This document shows, one piece after another, positions 32,677 through 43,099 of a stretch of DNA of 64,000 bases (the stretch's first letter is position 1; the number at the start of each line of letters is the position of its first letter). The notes below the pieces were generated by a model that saw only the letters and a program-made list of their open reading frames with translations, had not been told where the DNA came from and did not search any database. The stretch spans positions 26,124 through 90,123 of the forward strand of contig CANTFK010000818.1 of assembly GCA_947646735.1 (NCBI GenBank), in the 5' to 3' direction. The position numbers were made by a program, and so were the translations under genes. The DNA comes from Peronospora farinosa. Lineage: Eukaryota > Oomycota > Peronosporomycetes > Peronosporales > Peronosporaceae.

Positions 32677-33726
32677 ATGCCCGAGTTTGGGATGAGCGAA
32701 TCGTCGTACTTTGACGCTCCAGATTTATTTCTAGAGCACGCGACCTTCCCCCATCTTACTGGTGTTGAGTGGGATGCCCTTAATCGCCTCGTGGCGATAT
32801 CGGGAGAGGCATTCGTCGCGTCGTTGATGAGATCAGCGACCCCTGACGCGCAACGTCTCGCCATACATGAGTTTATGGCACGCGAGCTCGCCGAATCCAA
32901 CCGGCGAGGCTTAACTCCCTCGCGCCCTTCACGTAATGAGGCCGTGAAGATGGAAACATCCTCCTACTCTGGAGAAGGTAAGAACCGGTTATCACTGAAT
33001 CGGTGGTTCCGAGAAGTTGATATCGCCATCGCCTCGAGGCTTCTTGAGGCTCCACAGGCGAAGGTTAACTTTCTTCTTTCCCGCCTCACCGGGAAGGCCA
33101 AGGAGTGGGCCCTTGGTAAACTCGTTGTGGACGAGCACGCATTTCCCACCTTGGATACCATCCAGGACGATCTCCGTCTTGCCTTCGAGCCACCACAAGA
33201 GGAGAAACTGGTGCGATCAAGATTCCTGTCGATGCGACAGGGTAAAATGGCGATGCGCGACTACGTACAGATGGCTAGGCATCTGGCGTCGTGTATTATC
33301 ACGCACCCCATGGACATGTACACACAGGTGAATGTCTTTGTGGATGGTATGCGTGAGGGGCAGACCCGCTTTTCGCTGGAGCGCGCCGAGCCTGCCACAT
33401 TGGAGGAGGCATTTGCCATCGCACTCCGTGAAGACTTTAGGGTCACAAAGGCATATGCCAAACCCTCGGTCGTCAGCGTTCCCCGGCCTTCTGGTCCAAA
33501 ACCTATGGAGATCGACGTTATTGAGTCGTCGGGTGACCGGCGACGTGTCTTTCATCATAAAGGTGACGCTCGCATCGGGCGTCCAATGGTTTTCTTTCGT
33601 TGTCGCAAGCCAGGACATCGCGCGGCAGAGTGCCGTGCGCCAGCCCCATTATCGGTGCAAGTAGTGGACGCCCATCATGAGGGTGCTGTACCGGCCGCAC
33701 GTCCAAAAAACGGTCGGGACCAGTAG
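32677..33726 (+). CDS. Gag of element D
   Basis: Uninterrupted 349-residue ORF from ATG 32677, 26 bases after the 5' LTR. N-terminal [18 protein letters not shown]; gag core with [38 protein letters not shown] and [18 protein letters not shown]. The nucleocapsid knuckle reads [14 protein letters not shown]: the first zinc ligand is Phe (TTC at 33592-33594) where A has Cys. Genome packaging by this Gag should be impaired if no other RNA-binding region compensates. The ORF ends 15 bases after a -1 slippery site. Confidence 0.9.
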   Translation: MPEFGMSESSYFDAPDLFLEHATFPHLTGVEWDALNRLVAISGEAFVASLMRSATPDAQRLAIHEFMARELAESNRRGLTPSRPSRNEAVKMETSSYSGEGKNRLSLNRWFREVDIAIASRLLEAPQAKVNFLLSRLTGKAKEWALGKLVVDEHAFPTLDTIQDDLRLAFEPPQEEKLVRSRFLSMRQGKMAMRDYVQMARHLASCIITHPMDMYTQVNVFVDGMREGQTRFSLERAEPATLEEAFAIALREDFRVTKAYAKPSVVSVPRPSGPKPMEIDVIESSGDRRRVFHHKGDARIGRPMVFFRCRKPGHRAAECRAPAPLSVQVVDAHHEGAVPAARPKNGRDQ

Positions 33727-33746
33727 GTGCAGGGCGCCCTACTGGT
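33705..33746 (+). promoter_or_regulatory. -1 ribosomal frameshift signal between gag and protease (element D)
   Basis: A AAA AAC at 33705-33711 in gag phase (CCA AAA AAC), spacer 33712-33718, then a stem 33719-33727 with 33738-33746 (ACCAGTAGG with CCTACTGGT). The gag TAG (33724-33726) is in the stem. The protease frame is open from the slip site onward. Confidence 0.8.
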
Positions 33747-34940
33747 TGGAACGGAGGTCCGGGTCCCCCGGTGGCAGCCCAACCTTCCAGTCCTCCTGCG
33801 CTACGCGCACGGTTAAATGCCACCACTACGAGTGGTGATTCACGTCTGATTATAGTCAGTTTACATGTCGCCGGCGTCCGGCGACCTCTGCGAGCACTCC
33901 TGGACTCAGGAGCAACAAACAATTTCTTTCGTGAATTTTGTTTGTCGATGCTGCCTCCCAGCATTCAGGTCCGTGAGGGACCTGGCCAAGTCGTCGTCAA
34001 GTTGGATGACGGGAAACCACACCGCGTATCGCGGCGCGAAGTGTCGTTGCCGTATACGTTTGATGGCTTTCGCAGTAATGATGATTTCTTGGTGATCGCG
34101 ATGAATTATGCATTCGATTGCATACTGGGCATGCCATGGTTGGCACGTTATAAGCCCCAGATCGACTGGTTAGCCAGATCAGTGAGACGTCGACGCAAGT
34201 TCGATGTCAGTGAAGTGTTTACCCATCTCTTGGTATCTCCAAGTGACTGGCCAAACGTCACAGTCGTGGATCGCGATTCCACGACGTTGGCGGTGCACAG
34301 AGCGAGCGATGGCCCTCTCTGCACTGCTTGTGCTGTTCTTCGGGACACAAGTGACAGTGACTCCTCGCTACAGAGCGAAGAGGACGACGAGGACGACGCG
34401 GTCGAACAGGGGTTCCCGCGCGTCATTAATGCGATTGAACAGGGGTTCCCGCACGTAAATGCAGTGGTTGAACCGGGGTTCCCATCTGCACCTATTGTGG
34501 TCGAGCAGGGGCTCCCACAAGGGCATTGTGGCGACGAGCAAGAGCTCGCCAGCGAGTGTGACGTAGACGGACAGGAGTCCCCACGCGAGAGCATGATGGT
34601 CGAACCGGGGTTCCCATCATCACCCACTGTGGTCGAACCGAGGTTCCCACATGGGCATATTGTGGTCGAGCAGGGGATCCCACACGAGTACAACGTGGAC
34701 GGACAGGAGTCCCCACGCGAGAGCATGATGGTCGAACCGGGGTTCCCATCATCACCCACTGTGGTCGAACCGAGGTTCTCACATGGGCATACTGTGGTTG
34801 AGCAGGGGCTCCCACACGGGTTTACGGCGGCCGAGCAGGAGCTCCCGCATCAAGTGTCGACGGTTGAGTTTGGGGTACTCCCGTCCAGTGTTTCCGGCAT
34901 CTTGGATGACGACATCCAGTGCCTAGAGGGGGGGGGGTGA
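33709..34940 (+). CDS. Protease and repeat linker of element D, read by -1 frameshift
   Basis: The frame lacks an ATG near its start and is entered from gag by slippage. Retropepsin active site [11 protein letters not shown] and [16 protein letters not shown]; then an acidic [16 protein letters not shown] stretch and a linker of VEQGFP/VEPGFP repeats with a 44-residue unit present twice. The ORF ends in a ten-base G tract (34928-34937) followed by TGA. With nine Gs it would run on into RT. Confidence 0.8.
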
Positions 34941-35673
34941 TGGTTTATCACCTGACTGCGGTTCGCCAGCTTCGAGTAGTGACTCGAAGCACGATGGGGA
35001 CAACAGCACCGAGAATTTAGCGTTGGAATGTGTCCACGCTATCGTGTACGTGGAAGGGAGTCCACAAAGGCGCCAATATATCGAGGTCGAGAGTCCTCCT
35101 CGTAATGCGTCTTCCATTACAAGTCTTCCAGGGCTTTCGTGGAAGCATTTCCTACGTGACCTTAAGGGAGGCACTGTGGAACAAGTGTGTCTAATCACCA
35201 ACGAGGTGGTTACCGTGGCAAACGAGGAGCATATGGCGCGTCCTCAAAGCGCTGAGCCGAAGTCTGCGCGTGAAGAAAGGTTTGCATCACAGTCATGGGA
35301 GGCCCTGCGAGAGTCTGGTAACCCCGTCTACGACATTGCTCGTGAGCATGCAGACGTGTTCCCGGACAAGATCCCGGCTGAACTTCCTGCGGACCGCGGT
35401 GTTCGGCACGAGATTGATCTGGCACGATCAATCTCGAAGTATTGTGTGACACGGCAGTGGCCGTTGCCTCGAGATCAAGTCGAAGCTATTGACGCATTCT
35501 TTGAAGGCCGCCGCAAAGCGGGTCACGTGCGGGAGAGTATCTCACCACATTCGAGTCCAACCTTCTGCGTGAAGAAGGCTACGGGAGGCTGGCGGATAGT
35601 GCATGCGTTCAATAAGTTGAATGATGCCACTATTCCTGCGCAACGCCAATTCCCAGGAAGGACATGGTGCTGA
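34941..35673 (+). pseudogene. RT N-terminal segment of element D
   Basis: The frame after the G tract ([15 protein letters not shown].., [56 protein letters not shown]). Ends by the one-base lesion at GCGCAACGCC (35638-35647) shared with A and E. In D the KYCV segment is preceded by an altered [10 protein letters not shown]. Confidence 0.85.
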
Positions 35674-37832
35674 ATTCCATGTCAGGTAGTGTCATCTTCA
35701 GTGCCATCGACTTGACCGATGGCTTCTACCAGATTTTGATGCGCCCGAGCGATATCCCACTCACCGCGGTGAGCACCCCGAGTGGCATGTTATGGGAGTG
35801 GCTGATAATGCCACAAGGGTTGAAGAACGCTCCGGCCACTTTCAATCGCATGGTGTCTCAAGTGTTGAGACATCTTCGGAGCTTTGCCCCAAGTTATTTT
35901 GACGATATCTTCGTCCATAGTCGCGCCGAGGGCAACCTCAACGATGTCCAAGTTCACCTTCAACACCTGAAGCAAGTGTTTCAAGTTATGCGGGACAACA
36001 AGTTGTACGCGAATCTCAAGAAGTGTGTCTTTTGTGCACCGGAGATTCCGGTGTTAGGTTGCTATGTGAGTAAATCGGGAGTTCGAGCTGATCCAGAGAA
36101 GGTGTCGTCCATCTGTTCTTGGCCCACATCCAAGAACCCTACGGAGTTGCGCCAGTGGCTCGGCTTGGCTAATTATTTGCACAAGTATACGAAGGATTAT
36201 GCTGGTTCTATCCAGCCTTTGTCGTCACTCTTGAAGAAAGACGCCACGTGGTTGTGGCGTCCCGAGCACCAAGCAGCCTTCGAAGCAGTAAAGAAGAGCC
36301 TAGCGTCAGCGCCAGTCCTGGTCCTACCAGACGATTCCAAGCCGTTCCACGTGGTTTGCGACGCCAGTGATTTTGCAATCGGTTGTGCCCTCATGCAATT
36401 TGATGATGAGGGCCGTGAACGAGTCGTGAGTTATCAGTCGCGACAGATGAAGCCAGCTGAGAAGAACTATCCGGTTCACGACAAGGAGTTATTAGCGATG
36501 CGCTATGCACTCATCAAGTTTCGCGTGCATCTCCTTGGTGAAAGTACGTTTGCTTTGTACACCGATCATGCATCGCTGCGCACAGCGATGAAGAGCCCAC
36601 ACCTGTCCCAACGGATGGCACGATGGCTCTCATTCTTCTCTGAGTACAACTTCGTCGTGCATTACAAGCCAGGCAAGACCAATATTCTCGCTGACGCCTT
36701 GTCACGACGTCCCGACTACGATCCTCGGACTGCTCTGAGTCGCCAGGCTACTGATGACGAGGACGATGATGACCGATGTGCAATGTGCGTATCGCTGAAC
36801 TTAACTCGGGTTACACCCGAGCCGTGTTTATTCGATGAGATCGTCGCAGCGTACAAGGGTGACTCAGATTATGCAGACATTATCGAGTATCTGCGTGCTC
36901 CTAGCGATGCTGCACTGGGAGCATTATCCCGTACCAAGCGCGACCATATTCATCGATACAGTTTAGATGGCGATTTGCTTCTGTATAGCATCGACCAATT
37001 CGATTCTCCTCGCACGGTGATTGCCAATGACATGAATTTGCGTGCAAGAATCATTCACGAGTATCACGATGCTCCTGCTGGCGGCCATTTAGGCCGCGAA
37101 AAGACTTTCGCGGTTGTGTCTCGAGACTTCTTCTGGCCCCACATGTATAAGTGGGTACGCAACTGGATCCGAACGTGCGAAATATGCCAGCGTGTGAAGC
37201 CATCTCCATCGTCACAGGCTCCCTTGCGATCGTTGCCAATTGCAGCAGAGGCCTGGAGATCAGTTTCGATGGACTTTATCTTCGGGCTTGCGCCCGATAG
37301 CCAAGCTCGAACGGGCATCTTGATCTTTGTTGACAGATTCAGCAAGATGACACATCTCGTGCCTGTTCACGCTAAGGTCACCGCGGCAGAGACCGCGGCG
37401 CACTTCATCGACGCGGTGTTCCGTCATCATGGCCTTCCAGAAAACATTGTTTCGGACCGTGATCCGCGATTTACGTCCGCATTTTGGACATCACTTTTCG
37501 AGCTCCTCGGGACAAAACTGCTGATGTCGACGGCATCCCATCCGGAAACGGATGGACAGACCGAGCGCGTGAACCGAGTCCTCGAAGATGTTCTTCGGAG
37601 TTATGCTACGTCATTTACAAGTTGGAGTGCATTTTTACCACTCGCTGAGTTCGCACTCAACAACGCCGTACACGCGTCAACAGGGTTGACGCCATTTTTT
37701 GTGAATTCGGCTCGTCACCCTCGTGTTCCTACTGTCTTGGCCGTGGGGCGACCCACAACACCTAGTGGCTCCACTCTGGGGGGGGGGACAAAGGTGATAA
37801 ACAAGGATCGAGTGCAGCTCACGGTATTTTGA
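35664..37832 (+). CDS. RT, RNase H and integrase of element D
   Basis: 722-codon open frame. RT palm with [28 protein letters not shown] and catalytic [10 protein letters not shown]; RNase H with [16 protein letters not shown] and [23 protein letters not shown] junction; integrase finger [25 protein letters not shown] core [20 protein letters not shown] and [11 protein letters not shown]. All catalytic residues are present. It has no start of its own: it continues the RT N-terminus in a shifted frame. It ends after a G10 tract (37778-37787) that puts the chromodomain part out of frame. Confidence 0.9.
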   Translation: MVLNSMSGSVIFSAIDLTDGFYQILMRPSDIPLTAVSTPSGMLWEWLIMPQGLKNAPATFNRMVSQVLRHLRSFAPSYFDDIFVHSRAEGNLNDVQVHLQHLKQVFQVMRDNKLYANLKKCVFCAPEIPVLGCYVSKSGVRADPEKVSSICSWPTSKNPTELRQWLGLANYLHKYTKDYAGSIQPLSSLLKKDATWLWRPEHQAAFEAVKKSLASAPVLVLPDDSKPFHVVCDASDFAIGCALMQFDDEGRERVVSYQSRQMKPAEKNYPVHDKELLAMRYALIKFRVHLLGESTFALYTDHASLRTAMKSPHLSQRMARWLSFFSEYNFVVHYKPGKTNILADALSRRPDYDPRTALSRQATDDEDDDDRCAMCVSLNLTRVTPEPCLFDEIVAAYKGDSDYADIIEYLRAPSDAALGALSRTKRDHIHRYSLDGDLLLYSIDQFDSPRTVIANDMNLRARIIHEYHDAPAGGHLGREKTFAVVSRDFFWPHMYKWVRNWIRTCEICQRVKPSPSSQAPLRSLPIAAEAWRSVSMDFIFGLAPDSQARTGILIFVDRFSKMTHLVPVHAKVTAAETAAHFIDAVFRHHGLPENIVSDRDPRFTSAFWTSLFELLGTKLLMSTASHPETDGQTERVNRVLEDVLRSYATSFTSWSAFLPLAEFALNNAVHASTGLTPFFVNSARHPRVPTVLAVGRPTTPSGSTLGGGTKVINKDRVQLTVF

Positions 37833-39179
37833 GCGCGAATGCAGTAACCCGATTCAAGGCAAAGACGGCCATTTTGACGCCATCAGACGTGGCGTCCCCA
37901 TTAGCTCGATGGACTGTGCAGACATTGATTGACCCGTCTTCGGGTAAGCGTTCCCCTACTGCCAACTACGCGCCGATTGAGTCGGCGCGAACAATTGATG
38001 ACATGGCCGTGTCGGAATTTATACTCCAACGTCAAGCCATCACCAGGTTTGTACGCGACGCACTACAAACTGCTGTAGACCAACAGAAGGAGAACGCTGA
38101 CAAACATGGAAGAAAGAACATGAGCAAGTTTGAGAAAGGTGACCGTGTATTATTATCGACGGAAGGTTTAAGGGATTCTGCGGTCACTAATCTGGGCGCG
38201 AGTAAACTCGCGCCACGCTTCATCGGTCCATTCAAGGTTCTGAAGGTAATTGGCGACGCTTATACACTCGACGTCCCCTCTTCACTGCGACTCCACCCGA
38301 CATTCTATGTCGGGCGGCTGAAGGAATATCGTCCGGCTACGCTTCACGGTTTGGCTCCGACGCCGGCTTCAGGGGTTCGTAAGTCGAACGGCCTTCCCGT
38401 CGTGCTCGACGCGCCGATGACATGGGGCGGGGTCTCGATCCCGTCTGAACCTGACCAAGCATCTGGCGCTCCAGAATCCTTATCCGCTCGAGCAGTTCAC
38501 GGTTCGACTGCCGGGTCTCACTCGAAGTCTTCTCCGCCTGGGCAGCACGTTCACTGGCAGCCTCAGCCTCCAGCCGAGCATCGGCAGCTATATTCACGGC
38601 CTGATCAACATCGTCCTGAGCAACCAGGACGCCAGCTCTACCACCGCGAGGGCCCTCCTCCGCTTGTTGATGCGGAGGGACAGGTGCGCTGGATTGTAGA
38701 CCGCATTGTGGGTCAAGAGGACCCTCACACAACCATTACTGCAGTCGGCTCATGATAAGCGTGCGGTTCCATCCGTGCGTAGGTACCGAGTACGTTGGCT
38801 TGGATTCCCTCCCGAGCAGGATACATGGGAACCACGTTCCTCGCTCCTTCGTGACGTTCCAGATGTGGTTCTGTCGTATGAAGCCACGAAGTCGGACTAT
38901 TCCAAGGCGGGCGAGCACGCGAACGCTCTCGTGACAAACGAGAGCGGTAAGGAGATTCACGTTGTCGGAAACGGGAACGATGACCAGAACGAGAACGATG
39001 TCGCGAACGAGAACGACGCCGTGAACGAGAACGTCGCGGTGAATACATATCACGATTGCGAGGAGAGAATCGCGAAGCAGGACGGACAAGCGGACGTGTC
39101 GCTGCCCTGCGCTGATGATCCCGCGGAGATTGACTCCGCTGTCGCGAGTGGTGCTGCCAGCGAGGCGCACCACGAATAA
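37829..39179 (+). pseudogene. Integrase tail and chromodomain of element D
   Basis: First frame (37829-38755): FIGPFKVLKVIGDAYTLD, HPTFYVGRLKEY and a P/Q/H-rich linker. Second frame (38706-39179): chromodomain RYRVRWLGFPPEQDTW and an acidic N/E/D tail. The shift near 38727 is an extra base compared with A (CTCACACAACC), shared by D and E. The region overlaps the antisense ORF over its whole C-terminal half. Confidence 0.8.
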
Positions 39180-39783
39180 CTGCGCTTCCCCGTTCGCTCA
39201 GACTTCGCTCATACTTCGCAATCCAACTTCGTTCGCGATCACTGAGTGGACACTCAGCGATGTGTCGTCGTCATTCGTCATGAGTTGGGCGTGGAGTCGA
39301 GTCACAAGATTGGCATCATTCATTGACATGGACGAAGCAGAGACGGTCCTCATTCCAAGCATCCTCACACACTCTTTCGCGTAGCGCGCCGATGGAGTGA
39401 TCGGCGCGAAGCTCCTCTCGATTGGCGAGCCATAACTGGAAGCTGCTACCATCCTCGAGCATCCGATTCCAACGTTGGATGAAGGCGCACCAAGAACGTT
39501 GTAGAGCTTCATGCTCGATTCCATCAAGACCTTTCCCGCGCAGTTTTCGGAATCGGCGGAAGTAGTCCCGCATCATGTCCAGTGAGTCCGGAGCGTGAGC
39601 TCCGGACAAGTCGTACAGCGACCAAGGTATGAGCTGCCGCGCCATGATGTTGGTTGATGCACTCCCGCTGACGTTCCTTGGGGGTGCTGCTGGATTGGGT
39701 TCTGGGTCTCCGGACATTGCTTGTTCGTTTGTGGGCGAAGAGTTTTTGACAGTTGAGCGCTCACGGTTGGTGAGCACTGTCAT
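38337..39783 (-). pseudogene. Antisense ORF of the A/D/E family, D copy
   Basis: Starts at ATG 39783, 14 bases from the 3' LTR and next to the polypurine tract. D carries a 146-bp segment (39313-39458) missing from A and E. With it, the N-terminal domain, the zinc finger CX2CX13HX3C and the RS-rich part lie in one frame, interrupted only by two TGA codons (39316-39318, and one replacing the Trp of HDEW). The coiled-coil part (38732-38337) is one frame away because of the shared one-base insertion. Compared across A, D and E, each break has an intact alternative, giving about 480 codons open antisense to pol. Product unknown. Confidence 0.6.
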
Positions 39784-39796
39784 GAGAAGGGGGTGA

Positions 39797-40138
39797 TGTA
39801 ATGGGCTACATTACACATATAGCATTAACACAAATAAACAATTACATATGTAGGCAGGTGCTGGGCCCGAATAGCGGGCACAGCGTGGTAATTTATTATT
39901 GGTTTATTATTGGGCCTAAAGTCCCCAATATGGACCAATGATAAATCAACCTGAAATTGTGTGGTTCCCGAAAGGCGGGAACACTGTCGTATTTATTACG
40001 ACTAAAATCTTCGTAATTAGTACGAATTAAAACCAAAATAAAAATCAGAGCTAAATTTTCTTAATACCTAATACTTGGGCTTGAGTCTTCCTCAAGCGCA
40101 CGTGTAAGCTAGTGACGGTACGTTCTAGCCCCGTTACA
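39797..40138 (+). repeat. 3' LTR of element D
   Basis: Same ends as the 5' LTR, with about three substitutions. The polypurine tract AGAAGGGGGTGA lies directly before it. Confidence 0.95.
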
Positions 40139-41245
40139 AAAATGCATCGCAGATTTACCAACGTCTAATTGATAATGCACTGTATGGATACCTCAAGATC
40201 GGTACGGATCCGAATGCAATTGCTACAGGATCACTCGAACCCACTGATATGGTAACGGGATCGCCAAAGCTGGTTGATGTATTCACCGAAGGCGAACCGG
40301 ATACTAGCCAGAAGCCATCTGTGCTCGGCCGAAGGTCATATATTGATGACATATTGATTCCAGCAACATCATGGGCCTCCTTCTATGATAAGGTAAAGCG
40401 ATTTTTAGAAGTATGCAATGAATGGAATTTGTCGATCAGTCTCGCTAAGAGTTTTTGGGGACGACGTAAAGTGGATTACCTAGGTCATCAAGTCTCACTT
40501 GCAGGAATAGAAGCTCATCCAAAGGATTTGGGATCGCTGGTGAATATTCCTTTCCCGAAAACGTTGCAAGTTGCGATCGATGCAATCGTTTCTGGGAAGC
40601 TTGAGTTACTATAGTCGATTTGTCGAGGACTTTGCGATTTATGCGTCAGTGCTATATGAAGTAAAGGAAGCAGATTTCCACGAAATCCGCTGTTCTGACA
40701 AGATGAGTGCATTGGATTCGACTATCGCAACCAGGAATGATTCAGATCAAAAGTTCGATATTGGGGACGATCCAGATCCAGAAGGACGGACTCGATGGGA
40801 AAAAGCGATGATCGCATTTACCATGTTGAAAGCCAAGATCGCTAATACCCCGATCCTCAAACACTTCGACCCAGATCGACCTCCGGTAATTGTCGTATAT
40901 GCGAGTAAATGGGCAGTTTCAGCAGCTTTGTTGCAAGAGTATGATGGCACATACTGGCCAGTTACGTTTACAAGCCGAACGTTGAAGCCGAATGAGATCA
41001 ATTACGGAATGGTCGAGAAGGAGATACTAGCTTTACTTCGGATTTTGGATTTATGTTATTGCATGCTAGTCTCGCGAGAGATTAAAGTTCTCACGCGTTT
41101 CTCGACGATGGCCTGGTTGGTGCAATCCTCCGGTCTCAATGGCAGGCTAGGTAGGTGGGCCGCATTATTATCGACTTGGAAGTTGGAGATCAAGAATGTG
41201 AAAAGGGCGAAGATGAGATACTTGGTGCCCTGGCTGCAAGTTTGA
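40139..41245 (+). pseudogene. RT C-terminal half and RNase H start of element C
   Basis: Resumes after D with NASQIYQRLIDNALYGYLKI, the catalytic SYIDDILIPATS, DYLGHQVSLAGIEAHPKDL and (after a frameshift near 40580) SMQSFLGSLSYYSRFVEDFA. Then PVIVVYASKWAVSAALLQE and WPVTFTSRTLKPNEINYGMVEKE of RNase H. The connection aligns with element F at 58.0-58.9 kb. Confidence 0.88.
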
Positions 41246-41978
41246 CTTCCCGTAAAGAAGTCGATGAAGTGCTGAACGCGATCGCTCCCCGGAAACAGCC
41301 AAGGCAAACTCTAAGTATGCCACCGCCTACGGTGGAAGAAGATGAAAGTCTCTTGGTTGTCAGTTTTGATGGATCGGCACAAACCAAGCGAAAAGGTGGA
41401 TCATACAGTGCGATAATATGGAAGCTTCCTGAGTGGACTATTGTGGCTGCTGCGTCGAAATATCAACGGACTTAACAGTAAACGAAGCCGAATATGGGGG
41501 TTTACTATTAGGCTTTGATCTGTTGGAGAATTAGACTAGGGGACGCGTTATTATTTGTGGCGACTCCAACCTAGTGGATTGACAGATGCGGGGTGAAATC
41601 GATTGCAAGGCTCCTGGACAGCATTTGTTGCGACAGAGGGCAATGGAGAAGCTTCGATCATGGACGATCCATGAGTTCTTACATATGAAGCGCGACTGGA
41701 ACCAAAGTGCAGATCGACTGGCGAGTACTGCTTTGCAGAAGGAACAAGGTGCGGTCATCACTTCGGAAGGAGATCGCCAAGATCTCAGTATTCGTAATAG
41801 ACTGGATGAGTTGTTGAAGCCGAAGCAGACCGAATCGGTGGTTAAAATTGCTGCGATTACCAGATCAACTAGGAGAAGACGTCAACCACCCGATATTTTG
41901 CAAGAAGAATTGTGCAGCAAATGCGAAGTGAACGTATACGACAAGATCAGGATTAGTAATAATGGATCGCTAACCTAA
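41246..41978 (+). pseudogene. RNase H C-terminus and linker of element C
   Basis: Pieces with LLVVSFDGSAQTKRKGGSYSAIIWKLPE, then GEIDCKAPGQHLLRQRAMEKL and ADRLASTALQKEQG: a second RNase H-like domain as in element F (ASFDGSARVKRKGGAYSAII). Two or more frameshifts and a TAG separate them. Confidence 0.75.
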
Positions 41979-42129
41979 AGATTTTTCTGATTGGTGATAT
42001 AACGAATCTCAGTATAGAAGAAGCGAATTCATGCGGCAAGATTGCAAGAAATTACGACGTGAATGATAGTGATCATCTATTTTTCTTCCCGGGAGCTGTG
42101 ATAAATTCGGAAGAATGCGATGGAATTGC

Positions 42130-43099
42130 TCGTTTGGTGGTTCCAGAAACTCTTTAGCGAGATTTTCTGCATCACTACCATGCCAGTTTGGAAGGAGGGC
42201 ACCAGGGAATTGGTAAGACGTATTAACGGATCAGATCTCGTTTTCATATGAAAGGCTTGTATCGCAGTGTACAGCGATATGTGAGCAAATGCACTGACTG
42301 CGAGACTGGAAAAGGACGTCTTGTTGTTAATGGAGAGTCGCCGGGGAATTTACAAGCTACTTATCCGTTCCAGATTATTGCTATGGATCACATAATATCG
42401 CTGCCTAGATCTTTCAAAGGCAACACTGAATTATTGGTCTGGGTCGATCTAGTTTCGGGCTATGTGGTTGCCAAGGCGAGCAAGTCTAGAAAGGCTCAGA
42501 CTATAGCGGAGAATTACGAGGAGTGCGTCTTTCGACGATTCGGTGCGAGTGAAGCGATACGGCACGATCGGGAACCAGGATTTATGTCTGATTTTTTTCG
42601 TGCGTTCAATCGACTTATTGGGCAAAAGCAAAGAGCGACTATGGCATATCGCCCTCAAGCAAATGGGACTGCTGAACGTATGGTCCAGACCTTAACCCGA
42701 GCTTTAAAGATGTACGTCTTAGACGTCAATCAGCAAGATTGGGACGAATATGCTGAGAGGTTGACATTCGCGATAAATACTGCACAAGATCGAGTTCGTG
42801 GAGACACGCCTTTTTATTTGATCCACGGATGGGATCCTCGATCTACGTTGGAAGCTACGTTGCCACTGGGAAGTACTCAGCCACGAGATCGAGAACCTCG
42901 CAGATGGCGATATCATGTACAACGACACTACCAGCGAGCCCTAGACGCAGTCAACGAGCGACTTAAAATGGCTATCCAGACTCGAGCGGATCAGCATAAT
43001 GAAGATTTACAACCTCACGAGATCAAGCCTGGTACCCAAGTTTGGTTATACCTAGATCGAGTGAAGGAAGGATTTGCTCGAAAATTAGCGCATATGTAG
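42130..43099 (+). pseudogene. Integrase of element C
   Basis: HHCC finger partly frameshifted (HHYHASLEGGHQGIGKT, then CTDCETGKG with both cysteines kept). The DDE core is in one frame from 42248: IAMDHIISLPRS, IRHDREPGFMSDFF and RPQANGTAERM; then GDTPFYLIHGWDPRSTLEATLP. It ends at a TAG at 43097-43099 where element F has Trp (KLAHMWHGPF). Confidence 0.88.

Larger units (their letters stand above)
32309..40138 (+). mobile_element. Gypsy element D (family A), inserted in the RT of element C
   Basis: 342-bp LTRs at 32309-32650 and 39797-40138 (about 3 differences). Flanks AAGAT and AAAAT are a target duplication with one later change. Removing D restores the C reading frame (LK to NASQIYQRL). 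Contains gag (intact length), protease, RT/RNase H/integrase, chromodomain tail and the antisense ORF. Defects: zinc-knuckle Cys lost, G-tract frame offsets, the shared RT one-base lesion and a chromodomain frameshift. Confidence 0.95.
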
